From: Lactococcus petauri
GTDB lineage: Bacteria > Bacillota > Bacilli > Lactobacillales > Streptococcaceae
Assembly: GCF_002154895.1 (NCBI RefSeq)
Contig: NZ_MUIZ01000006.1
Location: 124,001 to 188,000, forward strand
DNA length: 64,000 nt
Reading direction: 5' to 3'
This document shows, in pieces, positions 44,857 through 55,072 of the stretch (positions within the stretch are counted from its first letter, which is position 1; every line of letters begins with the position of its first letter). The notes under the pieces were generated by a model. That model was not told the DNA's origin. It saw nothing but the letters and a program-made list of their open reading frames with translations, and searched no databases. The translations under genes and the position numbers were made by a program.

Positions 44857-47676
44857 ATGCCCCAAGATAAAATTGTTATACATGGTGCTCGAGAGCACAA
44901 TTTAAAAAATATAGATGTTACCATTCCACGTGATAAGTTGGTCGTTGTTACAGGTGTTTCGGGTTCAGGGAAATCTTCTCTGGCTTTTGAGACTTTATAT
45001 GCTGAAGGACAACGACGTTATGTCGAATCATTATCTGCTTATGCCCGTCAGTTTTTAGGTAATATGGATAAACCAGATGTGGACAGTATTGACGGATTGT
45101 CGCCAGCTATCTCTATTGACCAGAAAACAACTAGCAAAAATCCACGCTCTACTGTTGGAACAGTAACGGAGATTAACGATTACCTCCGTTTACTTTTTGC
45201 GCGTGTCGGAAAACCTTTCTGTATCAATGGACACGGAGAAATTTCAGCACAATCGGTTGAAGAAATTGTGGACCAAATCCTCGAATTGCCTGAAAAAACA
45301 CGCCTACAGATTTTGGCACCAATTGTGCGTGGTAAAAAAGGACAGCACGTTAAAGTTTTTGAGCGTGTGCAAAAAGAGGGCTATGTGCGTGTCCGCGCTG
45401 ATGGTGAAGTTTACGATGTGACAGAAGCACCAGAGCTTGATAAAAATAAAAAGCACAATATCGAAGTCGTTATTGACCGTATCGTTGTAAAAGAAGGTAT
45501 TCGTTCACGTTTGTTTGACTCTGTTGAAGCAGCACTTCGTATTGCTGAAGGCTATGTTATTGTGGACAAGATGGATGGGGAGGAACTCCTTTTCAGTGAG
45601 TTTTATGCCTGTCCTGTCTGTGGTTTTACAGTTCCCGAGTTAGAACCACGTCTCTTTTCATTTAATGCGCCTTTTGGCTCTTGTCCAGACTGTGATGGTC
45701 TAGGGATGAAAAATGAAGTCGATCCTGACTTGGTTATTCCTGACGACAGTAAGACCTTACGTGAAGGTGCTGTTGCTGCCTGGAATCCTATCTCTTCAAA
45801 TTACTATCCAACCATGTTGGAATGTGCTAGCCGTGATTTTGGAATTGATATGGATACACCGTGGGCTGACTTGCCGGAAGAACACAAAGATATTATTCTT
45901 AATGGTTCTGGTGAGCGTAAATTTCATTTTTACTATGTCGGTGATTTTGGAAATGTGTCTGATAAAGACATGGTTTTCCCTGGTATAATCAATAATATCA
46001 ACCGTCGATTCCGCGAAACCTCAAGTGATTACACACGTGAATACCTTCGTGGTTACATGACGGAGTTAACATGTACGACTTGTCATGGCTATCGTTTGAA
46101 CGATCAAGCCCTTTCGGTTAAGGTTGATGGGAAACATATCGGAGAACTTTCTAACTTAGCTATCGGTGACGAGTTAGAGTTTTTAGCTACTCTTACTTTA
46201 TCTACAAACGATGAAATGATTGCGCAACCTATTGTAAAGGAAATCAAAGATCGCTTATCTTTCTTAAAAAATGTGGGTCTAGATTATCTGACACTTTCAC
46301 GGGCTTCAGGTACTTTATCAGGCGGAGAATCGCAACGTATTCGTTTAGCAACCCAGATTGGTTCTAACCTTTCAGGTGTCCTTTATATCCTTGATGAGCC
46401 ATCAATTGGTCTACATCAAAGAGACAATGACCGCTTGATTGAATCCCTCCAAAAAATGCGTGATTTAGGAAATACACTTATCGTGGTTGAGCACGATGAA
46501 GATACGATGAAAGCAGCAGATTGGCTGATTGATGTCGGACCAGGCGCTGGAGATTTAGGTGGTGAAATCATTGCTGCTGGTACGCCGAAACAAGTAGCGA
46601 AAAATAAAAAATCTTTGACAGGACAATATTTATCAGGAAAACGTTCCATCCCTGTACCTGCCAAACGCCGTAAAATCGATAAAAAACGTATGGTGAAGGT
46701 CACTGGGGCTTCAGAAAACAATTTACAAAATATCGACGCCCAATTTCCTTTAGGGATTATGACAGCTGTAACTGGTGTTTCAGGGTCGGGTAAATCAACC
46801 TTGGTTAATTCGATTCTGAAGAAAACCTTGGCGCAAAAACTCAATCATAATTCAGAAAAACCAGGTAAACATAAAAAAGTTACCGGTTATGAAGAAATTG
46901 AACGTTTGATTGATATTGACCAATCGCCGATTGGACGTACACCACGGTCAAATCCAGCAACCTATACCTCTGTATTTGATGATATCCGTGGACTCTTTGC
47001 TGAAACCAATGAAGCCAAAATACGTGGCTACAAAAAAGGACGTTTTTCATTTAACGTGAAAGGCGGACGTTGTGAAGCTTGTTCGGGTGACGGGATTATC
47101 AAGATTGAAATGCATTTTCTTCCAGATGTGTATGTCCCATGTGAAATCTGTCATGGCAAACGCTATAACTCAGAGACTTTGGAAGTACATTACAAAGGAA
47201 AAAATATTTCGGAAATTCTTGATATGCGCGTGTCGGATGCTTTAGAATTCTTCCGTCATATTCCCAAAATCGAGAGAAAATTGCAAACTATCGTTGATGT
47301 CGGCTTAGGCTATGTTACTTTGGGACAACCAGCTACAACCTTATCTGGTGGTGAAGCCCAAAGGATGAAGCTTGCTTCCGAATTGCAAAAACGCAGTACA
47401 GGCAAGAGCTTTTATATCTTGGATGAGCCCACAACAGGCTTGCACAGCGAAGATATCGCCACATTAATTAAAGTTTTGGATCGCCTTGTGGATCAAGGCA
47501 ATACCATCGTGGTTATTGAACATAATCTTGATGTGATCAAGACCGCTGACTATATTATTGATCTCGGACCAGAAGGCGGTGCTGGCGGCGGAACAATCCT
47601 AGCTACAGGCACACCAGAAGAAGTTGCTGAGGTTGAGCAATCTTACACCGGACAATATTTAAAACAAAAATTATAA
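44857..47676 (+). CDS. uvrA: excinuclease ABC subunit A
   Basis: A 939-residue DNA-damage recognition ATPase. Two ABC modules: Walker [13 protein letters not shown] (near residue 33) and [12 protein letters not shown] (~residue 643), two LSGGE signatures and [21 protein letters not shown] Walker B motifs. Zinc fingers CPVC/CPDC and CEAC/CEIC are present. Length is standard. AGAAGGGAAGAG precedes the ATG; TATAAT at 44781-44786. It acts with UvrB, C and D, not in this window. Confidence 0.98.
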   Translation: MPQDKIVIHGAREHNLKNIDVTIPRDKLVVVTGVSGSGKSSLAFETLYAEGQRRYVESLSAYARQFLGNMDKPDVDSIDGLSPAISIDQKTTSKNPRSTVGTVTEINDYLRLLFARVGKPFCINGHGEISAQSVEEIVDQILELPEKTRLQILAPIVRGKKGQHVKVFERVQKEGYVRVRADGEVYDVTEAPELDKNKKHNIEVVIDRIVVKEGIRSRLFDSVEAALRIAEGYVIVDKMDGEELLFSEFYACPVCGFTVPELEPRLFSFNAPFGSCPDCDGLGMKNEVDPDLVIPDDSKTLREGAVAAWNPISSNYYPTMLECASRDFGIDMDTPWADLPEEHKDIILNGSGERKFHFYYVGDFGNVSDKDMVFPGIINNINRRFRETSSDYTREYLRGYMTELTCTTCHGYRLNDQALSVKVDGKHIGELSNLAIGDELEFLATLTLSTNDEMIAQPIVKEIKDRLSFLKNVGLDYLTLSRASGTLSGGESQRIRLATQIGSNLSGVLYILDEPSIGLHQRDNDRLIESLQKMRDLGNTLIVVEHDEDTMKAADWLIDVGPGAGDLGGEIIAAGTPKQVAKNKKSLTGQYLSGKRSIPVPAKRRKIDKKRMVKVTGASENNLQNIDAQFPLGIMTAVTGVSGSGKSTLVNSILKKTLAQKLNHNSEKPGKHKKVTGYEEIERLIDIDQSPIGRTPRSNPATYTSVFDDIRGLFAETNEAKIRGYKKGRFSFNVKGGRCEACSGDGIIKIEMHFLPDVYVPCEICHGKRYNSETLEVHYKGKNISEILDMRVSDALEFFRHIPKIERKLQTIVDVGLGYVTLGQPATTLSGGEAQRMKLASELQKRSTGKSFYILDEPTTGLHSEDIATLIKVLDRLVDQGNTIVVIEHNLDVIKTADYIIDLGPEGGAGGGTILATGTPEEVAEVEQSYTGQYLKQKL

Positions 47677-47686
47677 TTGTCTGATT

Positions 47687-47720
47687 AAAAAAGAGTAAAG
47701 TCTGATCTTTGCTCTTTTTT
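47687..47720 (+). terminator. terminator of uvrA
   Basis: AAAAAAGAGTAAAG pairs with CTTTGCTCTTTTTT (one G-T pair) and ends in T. Confidence 0.85.
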
Positions 47721-47831
47721 GTATGGAAAAAACACATTTAGAAGAAAGCGCTTTACTATAAATGTTAAAAATACTATAATGTAGGCATGTTGCTTTTATC
47801 AAGAAGCAAGAATTAGAGGAGAAAACAGATC

Positions 47832-49754
47832 ATGGATGAAAAGTACTATAAGCTGCTAAAAGAACAGTTTGTATCCAAAGAAGCAGTCTTAACCGAAATC
47901 ATAAACCTCAGCGCAATTTGTGAACTTCCTAAAGGTACAGAACATTTTGTGAGTGACATACATGGGGAATACGATGCTTTTAATCATGTCTTGCGTAATG
48001 GCTCAGGTTCGATTAAAGAAAAGCTCCGCGAATGCTTTCCTGACTTAGATCCTACCGAGATTTCAGAGCTTGCAACTTTAATTTATTACCCAGAAGAAAA
48101 GCTGGTTTCCAAAGAAAGTCAGCTTTCGCAAGATGCATTTGCATATTATTGCCGTGAGAACCTGATTTCCTTATTGAAACTCGCTCGATTTGCAGGGAAA
48201 AAATATACACGGTCGAAAGTACGTAAAGCTTTTCCAGAAAAATTCCGCTATATTCTGGAGGAATTAAAACATGAGGTTGAGTCGAGTTCAGAAAAACGTG
48301 CTTATTTTGACTCCATTATTGAAAAACTTCAACATCTGGGTGAACTTCCGAACTTAATTATTGCACTTGCGGATAGTGTGAGACGTTTGACCGTTGACCA
48401 TTTACATGTGGTGGGCGATATTTATGATCGTGGCCCTTTTCCGGATAAAATTATCGATCGCCTGATCAGTATGCCTTCGGTTGATGTTCAATGGGGCAAC
48501 CATGATATTATCTGGATGGCAGCCATCGCAGGTTCACCGCTTGCGATGATGAATGTTATTCGGATTAGCTCGCGTTATGGGAACTTGGATATTCTTGAAG
48601 ATTCATATGGGATTAACTTACGTCCGCTGATTGAATACGCGGAGCGGTATTATGAGCCCAGTCCAGCCTTTGCCCCTCGTTTGACGGAAGGAGAATATCT
48701 GTCACAGGAGGAGTGTGACTTGCTCAATAAACTCCAACAAGCTACGGCAATCTTACAGTTCAAGTTAGAAAGTCAATTAATTGCACGACGCCCAGATTTT
48801 CATCTGGAAGAGCGGGATATCTTGCGTTTTATTAATTATGATGAAGAATGTATCACGCTCAAAGGCAAACAGTACGATTTACAGGAATTTCAGGCACCCA
48901 CGGTTGATCCAGTTCAACCAGAGCAGTTAACAGACGAGGAAGAAATCTTACTGAAAAAACTGCTGAAAAATTTTCAGGCTTCCCAAAAACTCAAAAAACA
49001 TATTGATTTTCTTTTAGAAAAAGGTTCAATGTATCTTTCCTACAATGGCAATTTATTGATTCATGGTTGCCTGCCACTTCATGAAAACGGGGACTTCAAG
49101 TGTTTCAGACTTGAAGGAGAAGCTTATTCTGGGCGCGAATTGCTCGATCTTTTTGAAGATCATGTGAGAAAGAGTTTGGCGCATCCTGATGTGAAAGAAG
49201 ATTTATCTACAGACTTACTCTGGTATCTGTGGGTGGGAGAATCTTCTTCACTTTTTGGTAAAGAAGCGATGACCACTTTTGAGCGTTATTATATTGCGGA
49301 TAAAGCAACACATGTGGAAAAGAAAAATCCTTACTATCGTCTAAGAGAAGAGCCAGAGACGATTAGTCGTATCTTGAAAAATTTTGGGATGGATGAAAAA
49401 GGGCATGTCATCAATGGACATACACCGATTAAAGAAAAGAAAGGTGAAGAACCAATCAAAGCTGGTGGTAAACTGATTGTAATTGATGGCGGTTTTTCTA
49501 AGCCTTACCAAAAAGAAACTGGAATTGCGGGATACACTTTGCTTTATAACAGCTATGGTATGCAGTTGGCAGCTCACGAGCCTTTTAAAACGATAAAAGC
49601 AGCTGTCGAAGACGGCAGCGATATTGTAAGTGTCAAGCGATTGGTTGATCGAGTAGAGGAAAGAACCTGTGTTAAAGATACCAATATCGGTCAGGAGCTT
49701 TTGAAGACAATTGATGATTTAGAGTATCTTTTTGAAAATTATGAAAAATATTGA
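47832..49754 (+). CDS. fbp: fructose-1,6-bisphosphatase class III
   Basis: A 640-residue gluconeogenic enzyme (fructose-1,6-bisphosphate to fructose-6-phosphate) of the Firmicutes class III type. It carries calcineurin-like metallophosphatase motifs: VSDIHGEYDAF, HVVGDIYDRGPFPD, QWGNHDIIWMA and INGHTPIKEKKGE. Length is normal. GAGGAG precedes the ATG, TATAAT at 47775-47780. An RpiR regulator gene follows by 46 nt, and its gene may share the transcript. Confidence 0.95.
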   Translation: MDEKYYKLLKEQFVSKEAVLTEIINLSAICELPKGTEHFVSDIHGEYDAFNHVLRNGSGSIKEKLRECFPDLDPTEISELATLIYYPEEKLVSKESQLSQDAFAYYCRENLISLLKLARFAGKKYTRSKVRKAFPEKFRYILEELKHEVESSSEKRAYFDSIIEKLQHLGELPNLIIALADSVRRLTVDHLHVVGDIYDRGPFPDKIIDRLISMPSVDVQWGNHDIIWMAAIAGSPLAMMNVIRISSRYGNLDILEDSYGINLRPLIEYAERYYEPSPAFAPRLTEGEYLSQEECDLLNKLQQATAILQFKLESQLIARRPDFHLEERDILRFINYDEECITLKGKQYDLQEFQAPTVDPVQPEQLTDEEEILLKKLLKNFQASQKLKKHIDFLLEKGSMYLSYNGNLLIHGCLPLHENGDFKCFRLEGEAYSGRELLDLFEDHVRKSLAHPDVKEDLSTDLLWYLWVGESSSLFGKEAMTTFERYYIADKATHVEKKNPYYRLREEPETISRILKNFGMDEKGHVINGHTPIKEKKGEEPIKAGGKLIVIDGGFSKPYQKETGIAGYTLLYNSYGMQLAAHEPFKTIKAAVEDGSDIVSVKRLVDRVEERTCVKDTNIGQELLKTIDDLEYLFENYEKY

Positions 49755-49800
49755 CTTGCAATGCTCGAAAATACAAATTTTGAAGTTAAAGGAGTGACAA

Positions 49801-50553
49801 TTGAAAACCTTAAGTGAAGCAGAGTCGTATTGTTGGAATCATATTCAAGATAATTTAAATCGGATTCCTAATCTATCTATCTCGATATTGGCAACAGAAT
49901 CACATGTCAGTGTTTCCACAGTTAATAGAACCTTAAAAAAAATGGGCTACGATGGTTATTCTGACTTTAAACAAACTATTCGTAATACCAAAAACGAGCG
50001 TCGCAAAAATGGCTTTTCAAAAGAGGTTAATCAGGCGATCCGTAAAAATGAAATAGAAATTACACGGACGATTAATCAACTTTCAGCGGATGATATTGAA
50101 GCTGCTATTAAGTTGATTGATCATCATAGCAAAATTATGATTTTTTGTGCCGGGCTGAGTGCTAATGTTGCACGGGAAATGATGGATAAGCTGCAACTTT
50201 TTGGAAAACTTTGTGTTATTCACGATGATTTTGATTATATGCAGTATTTTGCAAGTAAAGCCAACCGTGATTATCTCATCGTTGCCTTTTCTTTGAGTGG
50301 CGAAACACCTGAGATTGTACAAGCACTTCATAAAGCGAAGAATCGGGGAGCAAAGATTATTGCCCTTGTGGGAGCAATGCCGAGTGCCATTGGAAGTCAA
50401 GCTGATGTTTACATCCATGCTTACAAATCAACTCAAAAAACGATTAATTTTGGTTTAGACGTGGGGAGTCGCCTATGTTTACAAGTTGTGAATCGTATCT
50501 TGTTGGATGCTTTTGCCCTTTACAAAAATTTAGCACCTATTCGTGAAGATTAA
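49801..50553 (+). CDS. RpiR-family transcriptional regulator (HTH plus SIS domain)
   Basis: A 250-residue regulator starting at TTG 49801 behind AAAGGAG. The N-terminal HTH_6 domain (to ~75) contains SVSTVNRTLKKMGYDGYSDFK. The SIS sugar-phosphate-binding domain follows with IMIFCAGLSANVAREM and VAFSLSGETPEIVQAL. RpiR proteins sense phosphosugars. It stands immediately before nagA, whose promoter carries paired GGAAAATTTTCC palindromes, and is the best candidate to bind them. A paralogue lies at 55069-55818. Confidence 0.9.
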   Translation: MKTLSEAESYCWNHIQDNLNRIPNLSISILATESHVSVSTVNRTLKKMGYDGYSDFKQTIRNTKNERRKNGFSKEVNQAIRKNEIEITRTINQLSADDIEAAIKLIDHHSKIMIFCAGLSANVAREMMDKLQLFGKLCVIHDDFDYMQYFASKANRDYLIVAFSLSGETPEIVQALHKAKNRGAKIIALVGAMPSAIGSQADVYIHAYKSTQKTINFGLDVGSRLCLQVVNRILLDAFALYKNLAPIRED

Positions 50554-50561
50554 ATAAGACA

Positions 50562-50591
50562 AGCAGAGAAGATAAAATCTCTGCTTTTTTT
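50562..50591 (+). terminator. terminator of the RpiR gene
   Basis: AGCAGAGA pairs with TCTCTGCT; a T run reaches 50591. Confidence 0.85.
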
Positions 50592-50592
50592 G

Positions 50593-50656
50593 GGAAAATT
50601 TTCCACTTATATAAGGGACTTTTTGGAAAATTTTCCCCTTATTTCTGATTTATACT
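50593..50656 (+). promoter_or_regulatory. nagA promoter with paired palindromic operators
   Basis: Two perfect GGAAAATTTTCC palindromes at 50593-50604 and 50625-50636 (32 bp apart start to start). The -10 box TATACT is at 50651-50656, 14 nt after the proximal site. The -35 position falls inside the proximal palindrome and has no TTGACA-like sequence. The same arrangement recurs before the EIIA and agaS genes. Confidence 0.75.
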
Positions 50657-50683
50657 AAGAAAAAAGATAAATGGAGGTAAGGC

Positions 50684-51832
50684 ATGACTTACTATATTAA
50701 AGCAGATAAATTTTTTTATCCTTATCAAACGCTCAGTGGTGGCTATTTAGAAATTAAAGCGGGTAAATTTGGCAAACACATGCAAGAAGTTCCTGAAGAT
50801 GCTGAGGTCAAAGATTATACAGGATACTGGATTGCGCCAGGATTGGTGGATACACATATACATGGTTTCGATGGCGCAGATGTGATGGACGGAGAGTCAG
50901 AGTTGCTTGATAAGATAAGTCAGGGTTTACTTAGAGGGGGTGTAACTTCTTGGATAGCTACACCATTAACAGGGGAACATGAGCGCCTCAGAGAAGTCTG
51001 CGAAGTAGTTGGAAATTATAAACCAGCAGTTACAGGGGCCAAAATACAAGGTCTTTTCTTTGAAGGACCATACTTTACTACTCAACATAAAGGTGCGCAA
51101 AATCCCGCTTATATGACAGATCCAAATGTGGAAGAATTTGAAAATTGGAACCAAGCAGCGCATGGTATGATTCGAAAAATAGCCGTTGCACCTGAAAGAG
51201 AAGGAAGTATCGAATTTATCCGAGCTTTAACAAATCGAGGAATCACGGTTGCTTTGGGACACTCTAACGCTACTTTAGCTCAAGCAACAGCAGCAGTAGA
51301 AGCAGGTGCTACTGTCTTTGTCCATACATTTAATGGCATGAGTCCCTTTAACCATCGGGAACCCGGAATGGTTGGTGCGGCACTGAGCCTTCCGAATACA
51401 TATGCCGAGCTTATCTGTGACGGACATCATGTTCATCCGACAGCGGCTAAAATATTAATTCAAAGTAAGGGTGCAGCGCACACGGTCCTGATTACCGATG
51501 CGATGCGTGCTGCAGGAATGCCCGATGGAGATTACATGTTGGGAGAATTTCCTGTACGTGTTGAAGGAGGCGCTGCTCATCTTAAAGAAGGAAATAGTTT
51601 GGCTGGCTCTATCCTCATGTTAAAGGATGCGGTTAAAAACGTAGTAGATTGGGGAATTGCAACAGCGGAGGAAGCTCTTATAATGGCGACCTTAACTGCT
51701 GCCAAGTCTGTTAATATTGATGACCGCTGTGGTCAAATTAAAGAAAACTATAATGCTGACTTTATCGTTTTAAAGTCCAATATGGAACTTTCAGAAGTCT
51801 ACGTCAATGGTGAACAGGTCATGTCGTCTTAA
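50684..51832 (+). CDS. nagA: N-acetylhexosamine-6-phosphate deacetylase (NagA/AgaA type)
   Basis: A 382-residue amidohydrolase removing acetate from GlcNAc-6-P or GalNAc-6-P. Motifs: DTHIHGFDGADV, FEGPYF, ALGHSNAT, HTFNGMSPFNHREPG, CDGHHVHP and LITDAMRAAG (catalytic Asp). GGAGG precedes the ATG. Sequence alone does not separate NagA from AgaA. The joint operator pattern with agaS and the mannose-family PTS favours GalNAc-6-P as the substrate in this locus; a role with GlcNAc-6-P is possible too. Confidence 0.9.
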   Translation: MTYYIKADKFFYPYQTLSGGYLEIKAGKFGKHMQEVPEDAEVKDYTGYWIAPGLVDTHIHGFDGADVMDGESELLDKISQGLLRGGVTSWIATPLTGEHERLREVCEVVGNYKPAVTGAKIQGLFFEGPYFTTQHKGAQNPAYMTDPNVEEFENWNQAAHGMIRKIAVAPEREGSIEFIRALTNRGITVALGHSNATLAQATAAVEAGATVFVHTFNGMSPFNHREPGMVGAALSLPNTYAELICDGHHVHPTAAKILIQSKGAAHTVLITDAMRAAGMPDGDYMLGEFPVRVEGGAAHLKEGNSLAGSILMLKDAVKNVVDWGIATAEEALIMATLTAAKSVNIDDRCGQIKENYNADFIVLKSNMELSEVYVNGEQVMSS

Positions 51833-51863
51833 AACGCGAAAGTATATAAAGACAAAACATAGT

Positions 51864-51877
51864 TGTAAGCGGTTAAT
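51864..51877 (+). promoter_or_regulatory. cre-like element (candidate CcpA site)
   Basis: TGTAAGCGGTTAAT fits the cre consensus WGWAARCGYTWWMA except at two positions. It lies just upstream of the operators of the PTS operon. Confidence 0.4.
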
Positions 51878-51880
51878 TCA

Positions 51881-51943
51881 GGAAAATTTACCAAAAATAT
51901 AGGACTTATTTGGAAAAATTTCCTATAATTCATAGCTTATAAT
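51881..51943 (+). promoter_or_regulatory. PTS operon promoter with paired operators
   Basis: GGAAAATTTACC (51881-51892) and GGAAAAATTTCC (51912-51923), 31 bp apart start to start. The -10 box TATAAT is at 51938-51943, again 14 nt after the proximal site. Confidence 0.7.
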
Positions 51944-51973
51944 AAAACTAAATTGAGAAGACAAGGAGAAATG

Positions 51974-52396
51974 ATGAAAGCTTTAATTTCTGGGCATGCG
52001 CATTTTGCAGAAGGTATGAAGAGCGCGGTTGAATTAATTACCGGACCACAGGCAGACTTAATCACACTTACTTTTGATGAAGCAACAAACCTTGAAGAGT
52101 ATCAAGAGGCTTTAAATAATTTTTGTAAAAATGGTGAAGAAGTAGCCATTTTTACGGATCTACTTGGAGGGACACCTTTTAATAAAGCAATGATAGCTAA
52201 AGGAGATAGTGAGAACGTGCATATTTTTACGGGTACGAATCTTCCGATGCTGATTGAGTTTGTTTCTCAAGGAATGATGGGAACAGAGGGTGATTTGATA
52301 CTTGATTTGTCTGTTTCTACAGCTAAAGATGGTGTCACTCTTGACTTAGCGCTCGGCAAAAAAATGCTAGAAGTTGAAGAAAGCGATGGCATTTAA
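51974..52396 (+). CDS. PTS system mannose/fructose/sorbose family, EIIA component
   Basis: A 140-residue cytoplasmic phosphocarrier. ATG 51974 is 5 nt after AAGGAG. The family signature SGHAHFAEG carries the phosphorylated His (H8), and FTDLLGGTPFNKA is typical. It receives phosphate from HPr and passes it to EIIB. It is first in the operon EIIA-YajC-EIIB-EIIC-EIID, under the paired operators. Confidence 0.92.
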   Translation: MKALISGHAHFAEGMKSAVELITGPQADLITLTFDEATNLEEYQEALNNFCKNGEEVAIFTDLLGGTPFNKAMIAKGDSENVHIFTGTNLPMLIEFVSQGMMGTEGDLILDLSVSTAKDGVTLDLALGKKMLEVEESDGI

Positions 52397-52672
52397 ATGA
52401 CGGCACAATTTATTATCAACAGTTCACTTGTCTTTATTGGTTTTATTCTTCTAGGCGGTGCTTTTTATAGCATTGTTAGTGGTCTGCAGTTTAGCAAGCG
52501 TAAGAAAGTTATCGCCGAGTTGCATCAGAATCTTGCCGTAGGAAGTGAGGTCATGTTTAGTGGCGGCTTGACAGGAGTTATTACTGATTTAGACGAAGAG
52601 TTCTGTCGCATAAAGCTTGCGGATAAGTTGGTGATTAGAGTTTCACGTTATGCCATCACGCAGATATTGTAA
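52397..52672 (+). CDS. YajC-like small membrane protein in the PTS operon
   Basis: A 91-residue protein with one N-terminal helix (~6-28) and a YajC-like domain (LAVGSEVMFSGGLTGVITDLD). True YajC is an accessory of Sec translocation. It begins at the base after the EIIA stop, so it is co-translated. YajC-like genes also occur within mannose-family PTS operons of streptococci. Its role in sugar uptake is not known. Confidence 0.78.
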   Translation: MTAQFIINSSLVFIGFILLGGAFYSIVSGLQFSKRKKVIAELHQNLAVGSEVMFSGGLTGVITDLDEEFCRIKLADKLVIRVSRYAITQIL

Positions 52673-52761
52673 AACATTCATTTTCCTAGTTTCTAGGGTA
52701 TTAAATAAAATTTGAATACGAACAAACAGGTTCCTATTCTCTATTAAGAAAGGTCATTATT

Positions 52762-53238
52762 ATGCCAAATATTTTACTTACTCGTATTGATAATCGCTTG
52801 ATTCACGGTCAAGTTGCCACACAGTGGAACAGCTTTGTCGGCTCCAACCTTTTGCTTGTTGCAAATGATGATGTGGCAAGCAATCCACAGCGTCAAGCAC
52901 TGATGGATATGGCTGCACCGACTGGAGTTGCGACACGCTACTTTAGTCTCCAAAAAACGATTGACATTATTAGTAAAGCTGCTGATCGCCAATTGATTTT
53001 CATTATCTGTGAAAATCCTCAAGATGTGTTACGTCTTGTTGAAGGTGGTGTACCCATTAAAAAAGTGAATATCGGTAATATGCACATGTCAGAAGGAAAA
53101 CGTCAAGTTGCAACTGTTATTGCCGTGGATGACGATGATGTGGCAGCATTTAAGAAACTGAAAGAACTTGGTGTTGAGCTTGAGATACAGCGCGTGCCAA
53201 CGACAGCAATAGAGCCATTGGATAAGCTCTTCAAATGA
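52762..53238 (+). CDS. PTS system mannose family, EIIB component
   Basis: A 158-residue phosphocarrier with TRIDNRLIHGQVATQW, where H15 is the phosphorylation site, and KKVNIGNMH, as in AgaV/SorB-type EIIB. AAGAAAGG precedes the ATG. It passes phosphate to the sugar during transport by EIIC/EIID. Confidence 0.93.
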   Translation: MPNILLTRIDNRLIHGQVATQWNSFVGSNLLLVANDDVASNPQRQALMDMAAPTGVATRYFSLQKTIDIISKAADRQLIFIICENPQDVLRLVEGGVPIKKVNIGNMHMSEGKRQVATVIAVDDDDVAAFKKLKELGVELEIQRVPTTAIEPLDKLFK

Positions 53239-53389
53239 TACTCGTGATACATTTCTAATTTTGGTAACAAGAGGATTTTGCAAGAAAATAGAGTATTTAT
53301 TGTCAAGTGAATTTATTTTTCTCGTTTTGATATTATAGGATCTCAATTTTTTGGTTAAAATCCAACAAAAAAATATAAGGAGAAAACTT

Positions 53390-54199
53390 ATGGATGCTTC
53401 CATTTTTCAGATTATTTTGATCTTTGCAGTGACTTTTGTCGTTGCCATTGACCAATTTAGTTTACTTCAATCTTTGTACCAGCCTATTGTCACCGGTTTG
53501 GTTATCGGCCTTATTCTCGGTGATGTTCAAACCGGTTTGATTGTTGGTGGTACTTATCAACTGATGACTATTGGTAATATGCCGGTTGGTGGGGCTCAAC
53601 CACCAAATGCGGTTATCGGTGGTATTATGGCAACAGTCTTGGCTATCACTCTGGGTCTCCAGCCCGCCGCAGCCGTTGCCACTGCTATCCCATTCTCATT
53701 GCTAGGTCAATATGGTGTAACCTTGATCTTCACAGTTATGGCTCCGGTAATGGGTGTCGCGGATAAATATGCAGAAGAAGCAAACCCAGCCGGAATCGCG
53801 AAAATTAACTGGCTAGCGATGTGTGCACTCGGAACAATCTTTGGTATTGTCGTAACGCTCTTCTTTATTGGAGGGAAAGCCTTTGGAGATACAGTAGTAA
53901 ATGCTATTCCAGCCTGGCTTATGAGTGGACTCGGTGCATCCGGAAACATGATGCGTTATGTCGGTTTTGCAATCTTGATTAAAGTTATGGTTTCAAAAGA
54001 ACTTTGGGGCTTCTACTTCCTAGGCTTCGTGCTTGCTGTTATTGTTACCGGTATTGAAGCGCTCAAAGGTCCAGCATTACTTTTACTCGCCGTAATTGGT
54101 TTTGCATTCGCCTACTGGGATTTCCAAATGAATACAAAACTCAAAGCAGCTGCGGCAGCAGCACCAGCTAGTGAAGGAGATTATGAAGATGGTATTTAA
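53390..54199 (+). CDS. PTS system mannose family, EIIC component
   Basis: A 269-residue membrane permease subunit. ATG 53390 follows TAAGGAG. It has many hydrophobic helices and the family region GNMPVGGAQPPNAVIGGIMAT. It forms the sugar channel with EIID and overlaps that gene. The low-complexity Ala-rich C-terminal end is notable but not unusual. Confidence 0.93.
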   Translation: MDASIFQIILIFAVTFVVAIDQFSLLQSLYQPIVTGLVIGLILGDVQTGLIVGGTYQLMTIGNMPVGGAQPPNAVIGGIMATVLAITLGLQPAAAVATAIPFSLLGQYGVTLIFTVMAPVMGVADKYAEEANPAGIAKINWLAMCALGTIFGIVVTLFFIGGKAFGDTVVNAIPAWLMSGLGASGNMMRYVGFAILIKVMVSKELWGFYFLGFVLAVIVTGIEALKGPALLLLAVIGFAFAYWDFQMNTKLKAAAAAAPASEGDYEDGI

Positions 54200-55028
54200 T
54201 ATTCCTGATAATTATTCTAACCAAACGCCAGCACCACAACTTGATAAAAAAACACTCAACAAAATGGTTTGGCGCTCCGTTTACCTCCAAGCATCTTTTA
54301 ACTATGAACGGATGCAAGCCGGTGGATGGCTCTACTCGATCTTGCCCGGTTTGGAAAAAATCCACACGGACAAAAAAGACCTTTCAGCTTCAATGGCGCA
54401 CAATTTAGAGTTTTTCAACACACACCCATTTTTGGTAAACTTTGTAATGGGGATCGTGCTTTCACTTGAGCAAAATAAAACAGATATTCAGACGATACGT
54501 GCCGTTCGTGTTGCAGCGATGGGACCACTTGGAGGGATTGGTGATGCACTCTTCTGGTTCACGCTTGTACCAATTACGGCAGGGATAACAGCTAATATGG
54601 CGATTGCTGGAAATATCGCAGCACCGTTCATCTTCCTCTTTATTTTCAATGCTGTACAGTTCGGCTTGCGTTACTTCCTGATGCATTGGTCTTACCGAAA
54701 AGGAACAGATGCTATCAGCATCATGACTGCTAATGCAAAAGAATTTACACGCGCAGCTTCTATCCTTGGTATTTTCGTAGTGGGAGCATTGACTTCAGCT
54801 ATGGGAGCTACTTCAGTAAACATTGTCATTCCAAATGGTGAAGCTGAAATTAATATTCAATCCATCTTAGATGGTATCTTGCCATCGATGTTGCCGTTAG
54901 GATTAACTTTACTTTTGTTCTATCTCATGCAGAAGCACAAATGGACACCTATCCGTTGTATCCTTTTACTCCTCTGCCTTGGTATCCTTGGCTCAGGAAT
55001 AGGTATCTGGCCTTCAATCTGGCCGTAA
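54189..55028 (+). CDS. PTS system mannose family, EIID component
   Basis: A 279-residue protein. ATG 54189 gives 9-nt spacing from AAGGAG; ATG 54183 is an alternative with only 3 nt. It overlaps EIIC. Family motifs are WRSVYLQASFNYERMQ, GPLGGIGDALFW and PFIFLFIFN. C-terminal helices anchor it in the membrane, where it pairs with EIIC. In this locus the likely substrate is GalNAc/galactosamine or a related amino sugar, by context. Confidence 0.92.
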   Translation: MVFNIPDNYSNQTPAPQLDKKTLNKMVWRSVYLQASFNYERMQAGGWLYSILPGLEKIHTDKKDLSASMAHNLEFFNTHPFLVNFVMGIVLSLEQNKTDIQTIRAVRVAAMGPLGGIGDALFWFTLVPITAGITANMAIAGNIAAPFIFLFIFNAVQFGLRYFLMHWSYRKGTDAISIMTANAKEFTRAASILGIFVVGALTSAMGATSVNIVIPNGEAEINIQSILDGILPSMLPLGLTLLLFYLMQKHKWTPIRCILLLLCLGILGSGIGIWPSIWP

Positions 55029-55032
55029 ATAT

Positions 55033-55072
55033 AAAAAAGTAAGTGTGGGACAAAGACACTTACTTTTTTTAT
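55033..55072. terminator. bidirectional terminator between EIID and rpiR
   Basis: AAAAAAGTAAGTGT (55033-55046) pairs with ACACTTACTTTTTT (55056-55069). It overlaps the stop of the minus-strand gene. Confidence 0.9.
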
